From JALZHR01 sp036389695 (GTDB lineage Bacteria > Acidobacteriota > Blastocatellia > Pyrinomonadales > Pyrinomonadaceae), in contig DASVWG010000072.1 of the NCBI GenBank assembly GCA_036389695.1, positions 1 to 14,625 of the forward strand: a stretch of 14,625 nt of DNA, in the 5' to 3' direction. This document shows positions 6,510 to 12,511 of this stretch, one piece after another. The notes beneath the pieces are model-generated. The model was given only the letters and a program-made list of their open reading frames with translations. It was not told where the DNA came from and did not search any database. How positions within the stretch are numbered: the first letter of the stretch is position 1; every line of letters begins with the position of its first letter. The translations under genes were made by a program, and so were the position numbers.

Positions 6510-7877
6510 TTATGCAGTAATAACTTCGACCTTCGTTTCAATCAGGGTTTTCGGAATCAGAGCAGGGAAATAAGCCATAATCTCTTCGACTTTCGGTCTG
6601 CCGCCCGCAAAGCCCGTCACCGCCGGCGGTCCGGTTAGAATTAACGGCGCAAGCTCTTTGGTAAATCTTTCGACGTCCGCTTTGTTTTGCCCGCGCACGC
6701 CGAAGCGGAGCTGGACTTCGGGAATATCTTTCGGCGGCTCACCGGCGAGATGCCCGTGCGTGGCGTTGACGCCGACGAATTCGGTTAAGGTGACGTCGAA
6801 TTTCAAGCCTAACTTTTCGAGCCGCGCGCGCAGGATTTTATCGGCGGCTTGGGCTTTCGCGTAAGCGTCCGGATAAGCGTAGACGAGCGTTCCGACGGCT
6901 TTCCAGCCCGCCGAATAAGCGATGGAAACTTTGTAAAATTCCGTGTTCGGATTGCCTTTGATGCCGTAAACGCGCACGCGGTTCCTGCCGTCGTCTTTCA
7001 GATGAATCGATGTGAAATCCGCGACGACGTCGGGCGTAATATAGCTTTTCGGGTCGCCCATTTCATACAAAAGCTGTTCTTTTATCGAGGGAATATGGAC
7101 AATGCCGCCCGTGTTTTCGTGTTTCGTGACGACGAATTCGCCGTCCGGGTAAGCTTCGACAATCGGAAAGCCGACGTTTGCCAAATCGGGAATGTTCTGC
7201 CAATCGTACTGGCAGTTTCCGCCCGAGCATTGCGCGCCGCATTCGATGATGTGTCCGGCAATCGTGCCCGCCGCGATTTTGTCCCAGTCGGTAAACGTCC
7301 AGCCGAATTCGTGCATCAGCGGCGCGAGCGTCAAGCCCGTATCGGTCAGGCGTCCGCCGATGACGATTTGCGCGCCTTGATTTAAAGCGTCGACCAGAGG
7401 CTTTGCGCCGAGATAGACGTTTGCCGATTGCACTTTATCGCGAATCGACGCGAGCGATTCGCCCGTGTCCATATTCGTAATCGCGACGCCGCCCGCCAGA
7501 AATTCGTCGAGGCGCGGCAGAATGTCGTCGCCGGTGACGATGCCGATTTTGAATTTGCCGGAAAGATTTAATTCACGCGCGACTTCGCGCACGGCTTCGG
7601 CGCAGCCGGGAACATTAACGCCGCCCGCGTTTGCCGTGACTTTAATGTTTTTCTCTACGCAATCCGGCAAAATCTCGCGCATTAAGCTGATAAAATCCCG
7701 CGCGTAACCGGCGCTTGGGTCGCGCTGTTTCTGTTTCTGCACGATGCTCATCGTGACTTCCGCCAGATAATCGAGCATCAGATAATCAATCGCGCCGCCG
7801 CGCACCTGTTCGACCGGCGCGGTCAATAAATCGCCCCAGAAACCCTGCCCGCTGGCTACCCTGACTTTTTCCTTCAT
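6510..7877 (-). CDS. AtuA/DUF1446 family protein, core domain only
   Basis: A 455-residue cytoplasmic protein matching the DUF1446 core of AtuA, named for acyclic terpene utilisation. Visible hallmarks are SGQGFWGD (9-16), MLDYLAEVTMS (34-44), the glycine-rich TANAGGVNVPG (81-91), IGGRLTDTGL (173-182), and the cysteine motif ECGAQCSGGN (212-221). Full AtuA proteins are near 600 residues because they carry an extra C-terminal domain; here that domain is a separate gene at 4347-4691. The core therefore looks natural rather than truncated. It probably acts in branched or terpenoid acyl-CoA breakdown, though the reaction is not known. The ATG has no Shine-Dalgarno; a terminator T-tract ends only four bases before it, which makes its expression hard to explain. 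Confidence 0.88.
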   Translation of the reverse strand: MKEKVRVASGQGFWGDLLTAPVEQVRGGAIDYLMLDYLAEVTMSIVQKQKQRDPSAGYARDFISLMREILPDCVEKNIKVTANAGGVNVPGCAEAVREVARELNLSGKFKIGIVTGDDILPRLDEFLAGGVAITNMDTGESLASIRDKVQSANVYLGAKPLVDALNQGAQIVIGGRLTDTGLTLAPLMHEFGWTFTDWDKIAAGTIAGHIIECGAQCSGGNCQYDWQNIPDLANVGFPIVEAYPDGEFVVTKHENTGGIVHIPSIKEQLLYEMGDPKSYITPDVVADFTSIHLKDDGRNRVRVYGIKGNPNTEFYKVSIAYSAGWKAVGTLVYAYPDAYAKAQAADKILRARLEKLGLKFDVTLTEFVGVNATHGHLAGEPPKDIPEVQLRFGVRGQNKADVERFTKELAPLILTGPPAVTGFAGGRPKVEEIMAYFPALIPKTLIETKVEVITA

Positions 7878-7881
7878 AAAT

Positions 7882-7919
7882 AAAAAAGAAACCGCAAATT
7901 TTTTAGTGTTTGCGGTTTC
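7882..7919 (-). terminator. Rho-independent terminator
   Basis: A perfect 11-bp stem (7888-7898 paired with 7909-7919; GAAACCGCAAA and its inverse) encloses a 10-base loop. On the minus strand it is followed directly by six T (7882-7887). It lies 27 bases past the stop of the 11-residue-repeat protein gene and should end that transcript. It is also squeezed against the start of the AtuA core gene. Confidence 0.85.
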
Positions 7920-7946
7920 TATTAAATCAACAAAATTTAACTTGTG

Positions 7947-8297
7947 CTAGTTGCCGGTGACAACTTTTTTCGTTTTGCTGAAAACGGATTTTGTGCCGCG
8001 TTTGACTTTGTGCGACGTGTATTTCGTTCCTGAGACGGTTTTGGTCGTCACATATTTTCCGCCTTTCCAGGTTTGTTTGCCGACATAAATCGTGCCTTGT
8101 TTGGTTTTACGATAAACGTAGCGCGTGCCGTTGGCGGCTTTGCGATAGACGTATTTTGCGCCGCCGACACTTTTCTTCTTAACGACCGTCACCTGCGCGT
8201 CGGCGGAAAACGGATTACCGGAAGAGGTCAATTCACCGACAAAAGCGATTGATAAAATCATTGCCAAAGCAAATATCAAAGACGTTAATTTTTTCAT
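7947..8297 (-). CDS. Small secreted basic protein of six 11-residue repeats
   Basis: A 116-residue protein. Residues 1-35 are a signal peptide with probable cleavage near SADAQ. The rest is a lysine- and tyrosine-rich array with a glycine at 46, 57, 68, 79, 90 and 101, exactly every 11 residues. The unit is G-(T/A/G)-K-Y-V-x-x-K-x-x-x; tyrosine holds at the fourth position in five of six units and lysine at the eighth in five of six. The period suggests short beta strands or a coil. The mature protein is very basic, so binding to an anionic surface, polysaccharide or nucleic acid is plausible. I do not recognise a named family. An excellent AAGGAG (8305-8310, spacing 7) and a terminator at 7882-7919 show a strongly expressed single-gene unit. 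Confidence 0.85.
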   Translation of the reverse strand: MKKLTSLIFALAMILSIAFVGELTSSGNPFSADAQVTVVKKKSVGGAKYVYRKAANGTRYVYRKTKQGTIYVGKQTWKGGKYVTTKTVSGTKYTSHKVKRGTKSVFSKTKKVVTGN

Positions 8298-8346
8298 CTC
8301 TTATCTCCTTGTTGTATTTATTAAAATTTAATCTGACCGTTTGTGT

Positions 8347-8365
8347 AAAAGTATAATACACTTTT
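8347..8365 (-). promoter_or_regulatory. Possible -10 region within a 19-bp near-palindrome
   Basis: AAAAGTATAATACACTTTT is a palindrome with one mismatched pair. Its centre contains a -10-like word on either strand (TATTAT on the minus strand at 8352-8357). It lies about 50 bases upstream of the 11-residue-repeat gene start. A convincing -35 box is not visible at the right distance. It could be an operator overlapping the promoter. Confidence 0.3.
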
Positions 8366-8406
8366 CGGCGTTTGAGCCTTTCGAGTGCAAACCTTATTCC
8401 ACAAAA

Positions 8407-8811
8407 TTAATTTTTATTTTTGACGTTTTCGCGTAAAAATTTCACGATGTCTTCGGTCGAAGTGCCGGGCAGAAAGACTTCGGAAATACCTTTCGCCTTT
8501 AATTCGGAAATGTCTTCCTGCGGCACGATTCCGCCGACTAAAACGAGCGTGTCGTCCATTCCGTTTTCGCGCAGAAGATTGACGATGCGCGGGCACAAAG
8601 TATTGTGCGCGCCCGACAAAATCGAGATGCCGACCGCATCGACGTCTTCCTGCAAAGCGGCTGAAGCAATCATCTCCGGCGTTTGTCTCAGTCCTGTGTA
8701 AATAACTTCCATTCCGGCATCGCGCAAAGCGCGCGCGATGACTTTCGCGCCGCGGTCGTGCCCGTCCAGCCCGGGCTTTGCCACGAGAACTCGTATTTTT
8801 CTTTCGCTCAT
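8407..8811 (-). CDS. Cobalamin-binding small subunit of an acyl-CoA mutase
   Basis: A 134-residue B12-binding domain protein forming the small subunit of an adenosylcobalamin-dependent acyl-CoA mutase. The base-off/His-on motif is complete: D16-x-H18-x-x-G21 (LDGHDRG), then S63-x-L65 (SILSGAH) and G93-G94 (LVGGIVP). H18 is the lower cobalt ligand. The length equals that of stand-alone small subunits such as IcmB (about 136 residues). Its partner large subunit is at 12512-14191 on the same strand, 3.7 kb away, rather than adjacent as is common. The two would assemble into the holoenzyme in the cytoplasm. No strong ribosome site is visible, and no MeaB-type chaperone gene is in the window. Confidence 0.93.
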   Translation of the reverse strand: MSERKIRVLVAKPGLDGHDRGAKVIARALRDAGMEVIYTGLRQTPEMIASAALQEDVDAVGISILSGAHNTLCPRIVNLLRENGMDDTLVLVGGIVPQEDISELKAKGISEVFLPGTSTEDIVKFLRENVKNKN

Positions 8812-8939
8812 AAGTTTATCTTAATCGCAACTTCTCGAAGTTTTCAATTCAAAAAATGCTTTCAAAATAAAATCTTTTTCTGCTGCTTTATAAATGAGAG
8901 TTGTTTTCCGCCGAAACTTCTCCTCTCCAAACTTCAAAA

Positions 8940-9176
8940 ATGCCTGAAATATTTTCGATATTAATTGCCGCGCTGATTCTCGCCGCGCTTTTCAAATTAT
9001 TTTTCGATGATTTGGAAGATTTCAAAGCGAATGCCAAAAAATTTTGCTGGTGGCTGACGGTCAGCGAAATATTGAATTTGCCGCCTGAAACATACGAAAG
9101 AGGCTGGAGATTTCTAATCCGGCTTTCTATCGGCGCTGCCGTCGGCGCGCTGCTTTATATCAAACTTTCAAATTAG
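8940..9176 (+). CDS. Two-helix small membrane protein, function unknown
   Basis: A 78-residue protein with a hydrophobic N-terminal helix (about 4-22, FSILIAALILAALFKLFF) and a C-terminal one (about 57-75). A charged middle segment between them contains FCWWL and NLPPETYERGW. I chose the ATG at 8940, since an upstream TTG at 8901 only adds a 13-residue polar tail. Neither start has a clear Shine-Dalgarno. The hydrophobic/charged layout and intact frame argue for a real gene, but no family is recognised. It is the only plus-strand gene in this part and is convergent with the DUF3298-like gene, with a REP pair between. Confidence 0.6.
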   Translation: MPEIFSILIAALILAALFKLFFDDLEDFKANAKKFCWWLTVSEILNLPPETYERGWRFLIRLSIGAAVGALLYIKLSN

Positions 9177-9181
9177 CGCGA

Positions 9182-9268
9182 CGTGTCAGTAGCCCAAGCG
9201 TCAGCGCGGGCTTCCAACGAATAGAGATTTCAAGCCAAGCCCTTCCTTACGGTCGGGCTACTGACACG
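9182..9268. repeat. Inverted pair of REP-like units (BIME-like)
   Basis: Two stem-loops face each other with perfect 14-base outer arms: CGTGTCAGTAGCCC at 9182-9195 and its inverse at 9255-9268. Each unit reads GTGTCAGTAGCCC, a 12-base core, GGGCTT. The cores differ (AAGCGTCAGCGC on plus, GACCGTAAGGAA on minus), while head and tail are identical. A GTAG tetranucleotide at the foot of the stem is a feature of REP elements mobilised by RAYT transposases. The pair fills the gap between two convergent genes. Confidence 0.75.
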
Positions 9269-9270
9269 CA

Positions 9271-10011
9271 TTACCGCACGAATCTGCCAAACAAACCGTC
9301 GCGCCTGACAAACGGTTTCAGCCGCGCGTAGCTCAGAAAAAATCTGCCCGGCGGCTCGTGGTTTCTGACGATGTGCGCAAACTCGTATTTGTAAACGAAC
9401 GTAAGTCCTTTGTCGCTCACTTCAAATTCGTCCAATTGCAGCGGCGAAAAAATTTTTCCTTCAAACTGCGTTAAGATTTGCGAGCCTTCTTCTTCGCCCC
9501 ATTCTTTTTTGACTTCGCGGACGGCTTTGTCGATTTCCGCCTGCAAAGATTTGTCGAGCCTTTTCGCCAGCTGTTCCAACTTCGATTTGATAAAAACGTC
9601 TTCCGGTTTGATTATCTCGCCCGTTCGCAGATTGAGGGCGACCGTTTTATCGTAATGCGATTCATAAGCCGCCGAAACGTCGATGGAAAATCGCAGATTC
9701 AAAATGTCGTTTTTGTTGTAGATGACGCGATAATAAGCCTTGTCGAGCAATTGATATTCTTCGTCCAGACCGTTCGCAAAAAAATAGCTGAACGTTTTTT
9801 CGTATCGCAGATTGCGCTCGATTTTTTGTTTCAGGTTGCGGCTCGTGCCGGAAATTTTCGGATAGACGACGGTGTATTTCTTTTTATAGTCGGCGCCGGT
9901 ATTAGTGCGCCGGTGGACGACTCTGCGCGGCGTGATGTTTACGCTTTGGCTGAAGGCTTGGACGGCAAAAATAAAAATTAACGAAAAAGCAAAAATTTTT
10001 GTTGTTTTCAT
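9271..10011 (-). CDS. Secreted DUF3298-like protein
   Basis: A 246-residue exported protein with a signal peptide (1-21, ending AFS). The C-terminal half fits the DUF3298 pattern seen in RsiV-like and other extracytoplasmic proteins. ALNLRTGEIIKPEDVF (125-140) corresponds to the 'N-dl-tGk-i-dlF' segment. It is followed by a helical stretch (145-175), the IFSPLQLDEFEVSDKGL strand pair (187-203), and YKYEFAHIV (208-216) with a terminal strand ending SYARLKPF. Function is unknown; members may bind ligands or the cell wall. Its start is four bases after the stop of the sterol-desaturase-family gene, so the two are co-transcribed and probably translationally coupled. Confidence 0.78.
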   Translation of the reverse strand: MKTTKIFAFSLIFIFAVQAFSQSVNITPRRVVHRRTNTGADYKKKYTVVYPKISGTSRNLKQKIERNLRYEKTFSYFFANGLDEEYQLLDKAYYRVIYNKNDILNLRFSIDVSAAYESHYDKTVALNLRTGEIIKPEDVFIKSKLEQLAKRLDKSLQAEIDKAVREVKKEWGEEEGSQILTQFEGKIFSPLQLDEFEVSDKGLTFVYKYEFAHIVRNHEPPGRFFLSYARLKPFVRRDGLFGRFVR

Positions 10012-10015
10012 AGTC

Positions 10016-10828
10016 TCAGAAATCCATATTTGGAGACCCGAAAACGCAGCGGATTTTGCCTAAGATAGTTTTTTGTTTTTTCATCGCCTCAAGCATCTCA
10101 AACCAGCCGTGCGAATTTATCCAGAGCCAGTTGCGGCTGTCAATCGGTTTGATAATGCCGTAACGCGGCGTTTCGTCTTCTTTCACGAAACTGCCGAAAA
10201 GCCTGTCCCAGATGATAAAAATTCCGGCATAATTTTTATCGAGATAAGCGTTATTCACGCCGTGATGAACGCGGTGATGTGAAGGCGTATTTAAAAAATA
10301 TTCGAGAAAACCTAAGTTTTTAATCAGTTTCGTGTGAATCCAGAATTGATAAATCAGATTCAGCCCGTGCATCAAAACAAACGACCAGAGCGGAAAACCC
10401 AAAAGCCCAATCGGCACGTAAAAAATCCAGTGCGCGATGCCGGAAAACCAGCTTTGCCGGACGGCGACGCTCAGGTTGAATTGATTCGACGAATGATGAA
10501 CGACGTGAAAATTCCAGAAAAACCGCATCTCGTGGCTGATGCGATGAAACCAGTAATAAGCGAAATCGTCGACAAACAAAAGAATCAACCACGCCCACCA
10601 CGCGTTCATCGGCATCTGATACGGCGCAACGCTGTAAAGCATTTCATAAAAAAACGCCTGTATCAAACCGAAAATCGCCCCGAAAACGAGACTGCCGAAA
10701 CCGAGCGCGATATTCGTCCACGCATCCTTGCGGTCGTATTCTTCCTGCGCGTGGCGCACGGCGATATACGCTTCAATTGCAATCAGAAGCGCGAATATCG
10801 GAACGGCAATGACGGTCGGTCTGAGCAT
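10016..10828 (-). CDS. Sterol desaturase / fatty acid hydroxylase family membrane protein
   Basis: A 270-residue integral membrane di-iron oxygenase. All histidine clusters of the family are present: H95-R-I-S-H99, H108-V-V-H111-H112, then H154 and H165, and H184-H185-R-V-H188-H189 (SHHRVHHG). The family ending YAGIFIIWDRLFGSF is intact (200-214). Hydrophobic helices lie at about 5-25, 40-62, 78-94 and 132-158. The family hydroxylates or desaturates lipids (sterols, fatty acids, carotenoids, alkylglycerols) using O2; the substrate cannot be deduced here. It is the first gene of a two-gene unit with the DUF3298-like secreted protein. No Shine-Dalgarno precedes the ATG. Confidence 0.9.
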   Translation of the reverse strand: MLRPTVIAVPIFALLIAIEAYIAVRHAQEEYDRKDAWTNIALGFGSLVFGAIFGLIQAFFYEMLYSVAPYQMPMNAWWAWLILLFVDDFAYYWFHRISHEMRFFWNFHVVHHSSNQFNLSVAVRQSWFSGIAHWIFYVPIGLLGFPLWSFVLMHGLNLIYQFWIHTKLIKNLGFLEYFLNTPSHHRVHHGVNNAYLDKNYAGIFIIWDRLFGSFVKEDETPRYGIIKPIDSRNWLWINSHGWFEMLEAMKKQKTILGKIRCVFGSPNMDF

Positions 10829-11021
10829 TTATAATTTAAATTTTGCGGGCGTTTTCACTGTCTTTTATCAAGCGTTAAAACTTGCTCTGCCTAGTCGGTT
10901 CATCACCCATTTAGTTGCGCGTCTTTGGTAGTACGATGCTTGTTTTTGAAAAAAGCTCAAACCCTTCATTTTCCTTTCGCGAAAGTAAGTTTGTTTTGCA
11001 AAAAAATAACTCTCACTACAT
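10829..11021. other. AT-rich intergenic region with small hairpins
   Basis: No gene or RNA is recognised in these 193 bases. Two palindromes are visible: a hairpin at 10938-10956 (GCTTG...AAAGC with one mismatch) and a perfect 12-base palindrome CTTTCGCGAAAG at 10974-10985. Either could serve as a weak end signal for the gene at 11022-11771. Base composition drops here relative to the genes to the left. Confidence 0.5.
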
Positions 11022-11771
11022 CTAGTTTGACTTTTTGTAGCAAACCTTTACCAGCTCATTACTTTCCAGTCGCGTAATTTTAAAGGTTTCCTGCTCTGCG
11101 CTTTTTCCTTCTCCGCAGTAAATATCAATTTGTTTTTCTCCGACCGACAATCCAACATCCTTAACCGAAAATATTTTTGTATTATAAGGTAATGGCAAAT
11201 CAGGAATTTTTACTAAACTATCTCTGGGTATTTTATTACTATTCTCGTCAATGGTTACTGCGATAGTATTAAGGTCCAATACGTTATCTCTATCACCTAG
11301 AGGTGCATCGGATTTTATCCAAATCCATTTTTTCTTTTCCACAAAACCGCCTAAATACCAACCGAACTTTGTTTTGCCAAATCCTTCACCGCAATCAAAA
11401 TCCGTATTGCCGTTAATATATTTATCGCAAGACTCTTTATCATAAATTAACTTAAGAAATTCTTTGCTGAACTTCTCACTAATATTTATATCCACATATT
11501 TTCCGTTACTGGAGCTAAACTCTTGTGTTATTTTTATTTTTTCCGTTGGCGAAGCAGGGTATTCTGTCTCAACTGGCGTAAAATAGCCAGTAATTTTCCA
11601 TTTATCACTACATTCAAAACCATCCCAAGGAGTCGGCAAACTCAAAGGAGCATCTACTGAAGTGGCAAATTTTGCAGTATTATTTTCAGGAGAGGAGTTG
11701 CAACACAAAATGTTTGCAAGAAATAATAAAGCTAGGCACAAAGAAAATTTCTTTGAAATTAAAAAAATCAT
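11022..11771 (-). CDS. Exported protein of unknown function in an AT-rich island
   Basis: A 249-residue protein with an N-terminal hydrophobic export signal (about 9-24). It is followed by two cysteines (LANILCCNS), which resemble but do not match a lipobox. The mature part has a low-complexity acidic/polar start, then strand-rich stretches and several cysteines (CSDKW, DKESCDKY, DFDCGEGF, IYCGEG, VCYKK) suggesting disulfides. I do not recognise the family. Codons are much richer in A and T than in neighbouring genes: the 60 bases at 11401-11460 hold 16 G/C, against 37 at 13021-13080. AGGGTGA is a usable ribosome site about nine bases before the ATG. It starts about 30 bases after the terminator at 11791-11819. 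Confidence 0.75.
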   Translation of the reverse strand: MIFLISKKFSLCLALLFLANILCCNSSPENNTAKFATSVDAPLSLPTPWDGFECSDKWKITGYFTPVETEYPASPTEKIKITQEFSSSNGKYVDINISEKFSKEFLKLIYDKESCDKYINGNTDFDCGEGFGKTKFGWYLGGFVEKKKWIWIKSDAPLGDRDNVLDLNTIAVTIDENSNKIPRDSLVKIPDLPLPYNTKIFSVKDVGLSVGEKQIDIYCGEGKSAEQETFKITRLESNELVKVCYKKSN

Positions 11772-11790
11772 TTATTTATTCACCCTAAAC

Positions 11791-11819
11791 ATAGAAATAA
11801 ACGGCTTTCTAAAAAGCCG
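11791..11819 (-). terminator. Terminator with a stop codon in its loop
   Basis: On the minus strand CGGCTTT, loop TTAG, AAAGCCG forms a perfect 7-bp stem (11813-11819 with 11802-11808), followed by T-rich TTTATTTCTAT. The loop contains the TAG that closes the duplicated mutase tail. It lies after the toxin gene and would end the mutase/toxin-antitoxin transcript. Its left stem is the last codons of the mutase copy, so it is probably the mutase gene's original terminator. Confidence 0.6.
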
Positions 11820-11871
11820 GTTCTTCGTAAACGCCGTAAACGTCGCGCAGAGCCGGGCAGATTTCTTCGAC
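11809..11871 (-). pseudogene. Duplicate of the mutase gene 3' end (distal direct repeat)
   Basis: Bases 11810-11871 repeat 12513-12574 with a single mismatch (11856 versus 12559), an offset of 703. On the minus strand it encodes the last 20 residues of the mutase (VEEIC...EEPAF) with Ser to Pro at the mismatch, then TAG in place of TAA. The frame is closed by TGA a few codons upstream, so it is not expressed as protein. It lies four bases beyond the toxin stop codon. Confidence 0.92.
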
Positions 11872-11875
11872 TGCT

Positions 11876-12316
11876 TTAATTACTTTCCGTCAAAACAGCT
11901 TTATATTTTTTTTCAAAGCTCTGTAATTCAAGAACTGTAACCTTCGGAAAATCAATCGTTTTCAATGCTTGAAAATGCCTGTCGTTTGAAACCAGGCAAA
12001 TCGCGTTTGAAGCTATGGCGCAATCGACGAATTTATTATCGTCTTCGTCTTCCGTTATCAATCCGAATTTAAAAAAAATCTCCAGTTTTTCTGTAAATGG
12101 ATTAACAGTAATAAAGTTTATGACATTTTCAGCAACTTCAGGGCTTGTTTTTTCAGCCAAAACTTCCTCATACTCGAATAAAATTTCATTTGAAACGCAA
12201 AGAATAATTTTACCGTCGATAATACAATCGAAAATCCATCGAAAAGGCGATTTTCGGCTGATAACGGCGACTAAGATATTTGTGTCAAGAACGATTCTCA
12301 AGGCGGTTGTGTTCAT
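11876..12316 (-). CDS. PIN-domain toxin, putative endoribonuclease
   Basis: A 146-residue PIN-domain protein of the putative toxin group often annotated as 'toxin component, PIN family'. It is a Mg-dependent RNase that likely cuts RNA when not blocked by its antitoxin. Acidic residues fall in the expected places: D11 in VLDTNILVA, E48 in FEYEEVL, D98 in KFVDCAIA and D112 in SNDRHF. The common ATG at 12316 starts ten residues before D11; a TTG at 12328 is less likely. It overlaps the antitoxin frame by 32 bases, giving tight coupling. The mutase tail copy follows after four bases. Base composition is AT-rich compared with the mutase. Confidence 0.85.
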   Translation of the reverse strand: MNTTALRIVLDTNILVAVISRKSPFRWIFDCIIDGKIILCVSNEILFEYEEVLAEKTSPEVAENVINFITVNPFTEKLEIFFKFGLITEDEDDNKFVDCAIASNAICLVSNDRHFQALKTIDFPKVTVLELQSFEKKYKAVLTESN

Positions 12317-12500
12317 TCGTCCAGTCAATCATATCTTGTTCGGACAGACCTTTTTCGTTCCAAACTTTGTCCATTGCCTTCGTCGCTTTGTCGGCGAAAT
12401 ATTTTGCCAGCAAACTCTTTATTTCGTGCAAAGTCTCGTCCGAGACGTCGTTGCCGTAGAGTCTCAAAAGCTCAAGTTGTAAATTGCTCATTGTTGCCAT
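12285..12500 (-). CDS. Antitoxin partner of the PIN toxin
   Basis: A 71-residue, mostly helical, charged protein. The sequence pattern LLRLYGNDVSDETLHEIKSL, AKYFADKATKAMDKVWNEKG and MIDWTNEHNR resembles small proteins encoded directly before PIN toxins in many bacteria. The C-terminal part normally wraps the toxin active site; the N-terminal part may bind the operon's own operator. It starts 11 bases after the mutase stop, so the mutase transcript probably reads into it. Two ATGs (12500 and 12491) are possible; the second has AAGG at better distance. I identify it by position and overall pattern rather than by a known fold. Confidence 0.7.
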   Translation of the reverse strand: MATMSNLQLELLRLYGNDVSDETLHEIKSLLAKYFADKATKAMDKVWNEKGLSEQDMIDWTNEHNRLENRS

Positions 12501-12511
12501 TGCCTTTTTAC

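Noticed and set aside
6510..7877. Truncated AtuA pseudogene
   Set aside because: The core is complete with all expected motifs, and the missing C-terminal domain is present as an intact gene at 4347-4691.
8901..8939. TTG start extending the small membrane protein
   Set aside because: It adds a polar, unremarkable tail ahead of the membrane helix; the ATG at 8940 is simpler. Not fully excluded.
9182..9268. Insertion sequence remnant
   Set aside because: It has inverted ends but is only 87 bp, with no target duplication or coding remnant; a REP pair explains it better.
10829..11021. tRNA or small RNA gene
   Set aside because: No cloverleaf, conserved T-loop or structured RNA could be made; only short hairpins are present.
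11691..11710. Lipoprotein cleavage site in the unknown exported protein
   Set aside because: Cysteines follow the hydrophobic segment, but the preceding residues (N-I-L or I-L-C) do not fit a normal lipobox, so I call it only exported.
12326..12328. TTG start for the PIN toxin
   Set aside because: The ATG at 12314-12316 gives the usual short lead before the first catalytic Asp, and no ribosome site favours TTG.
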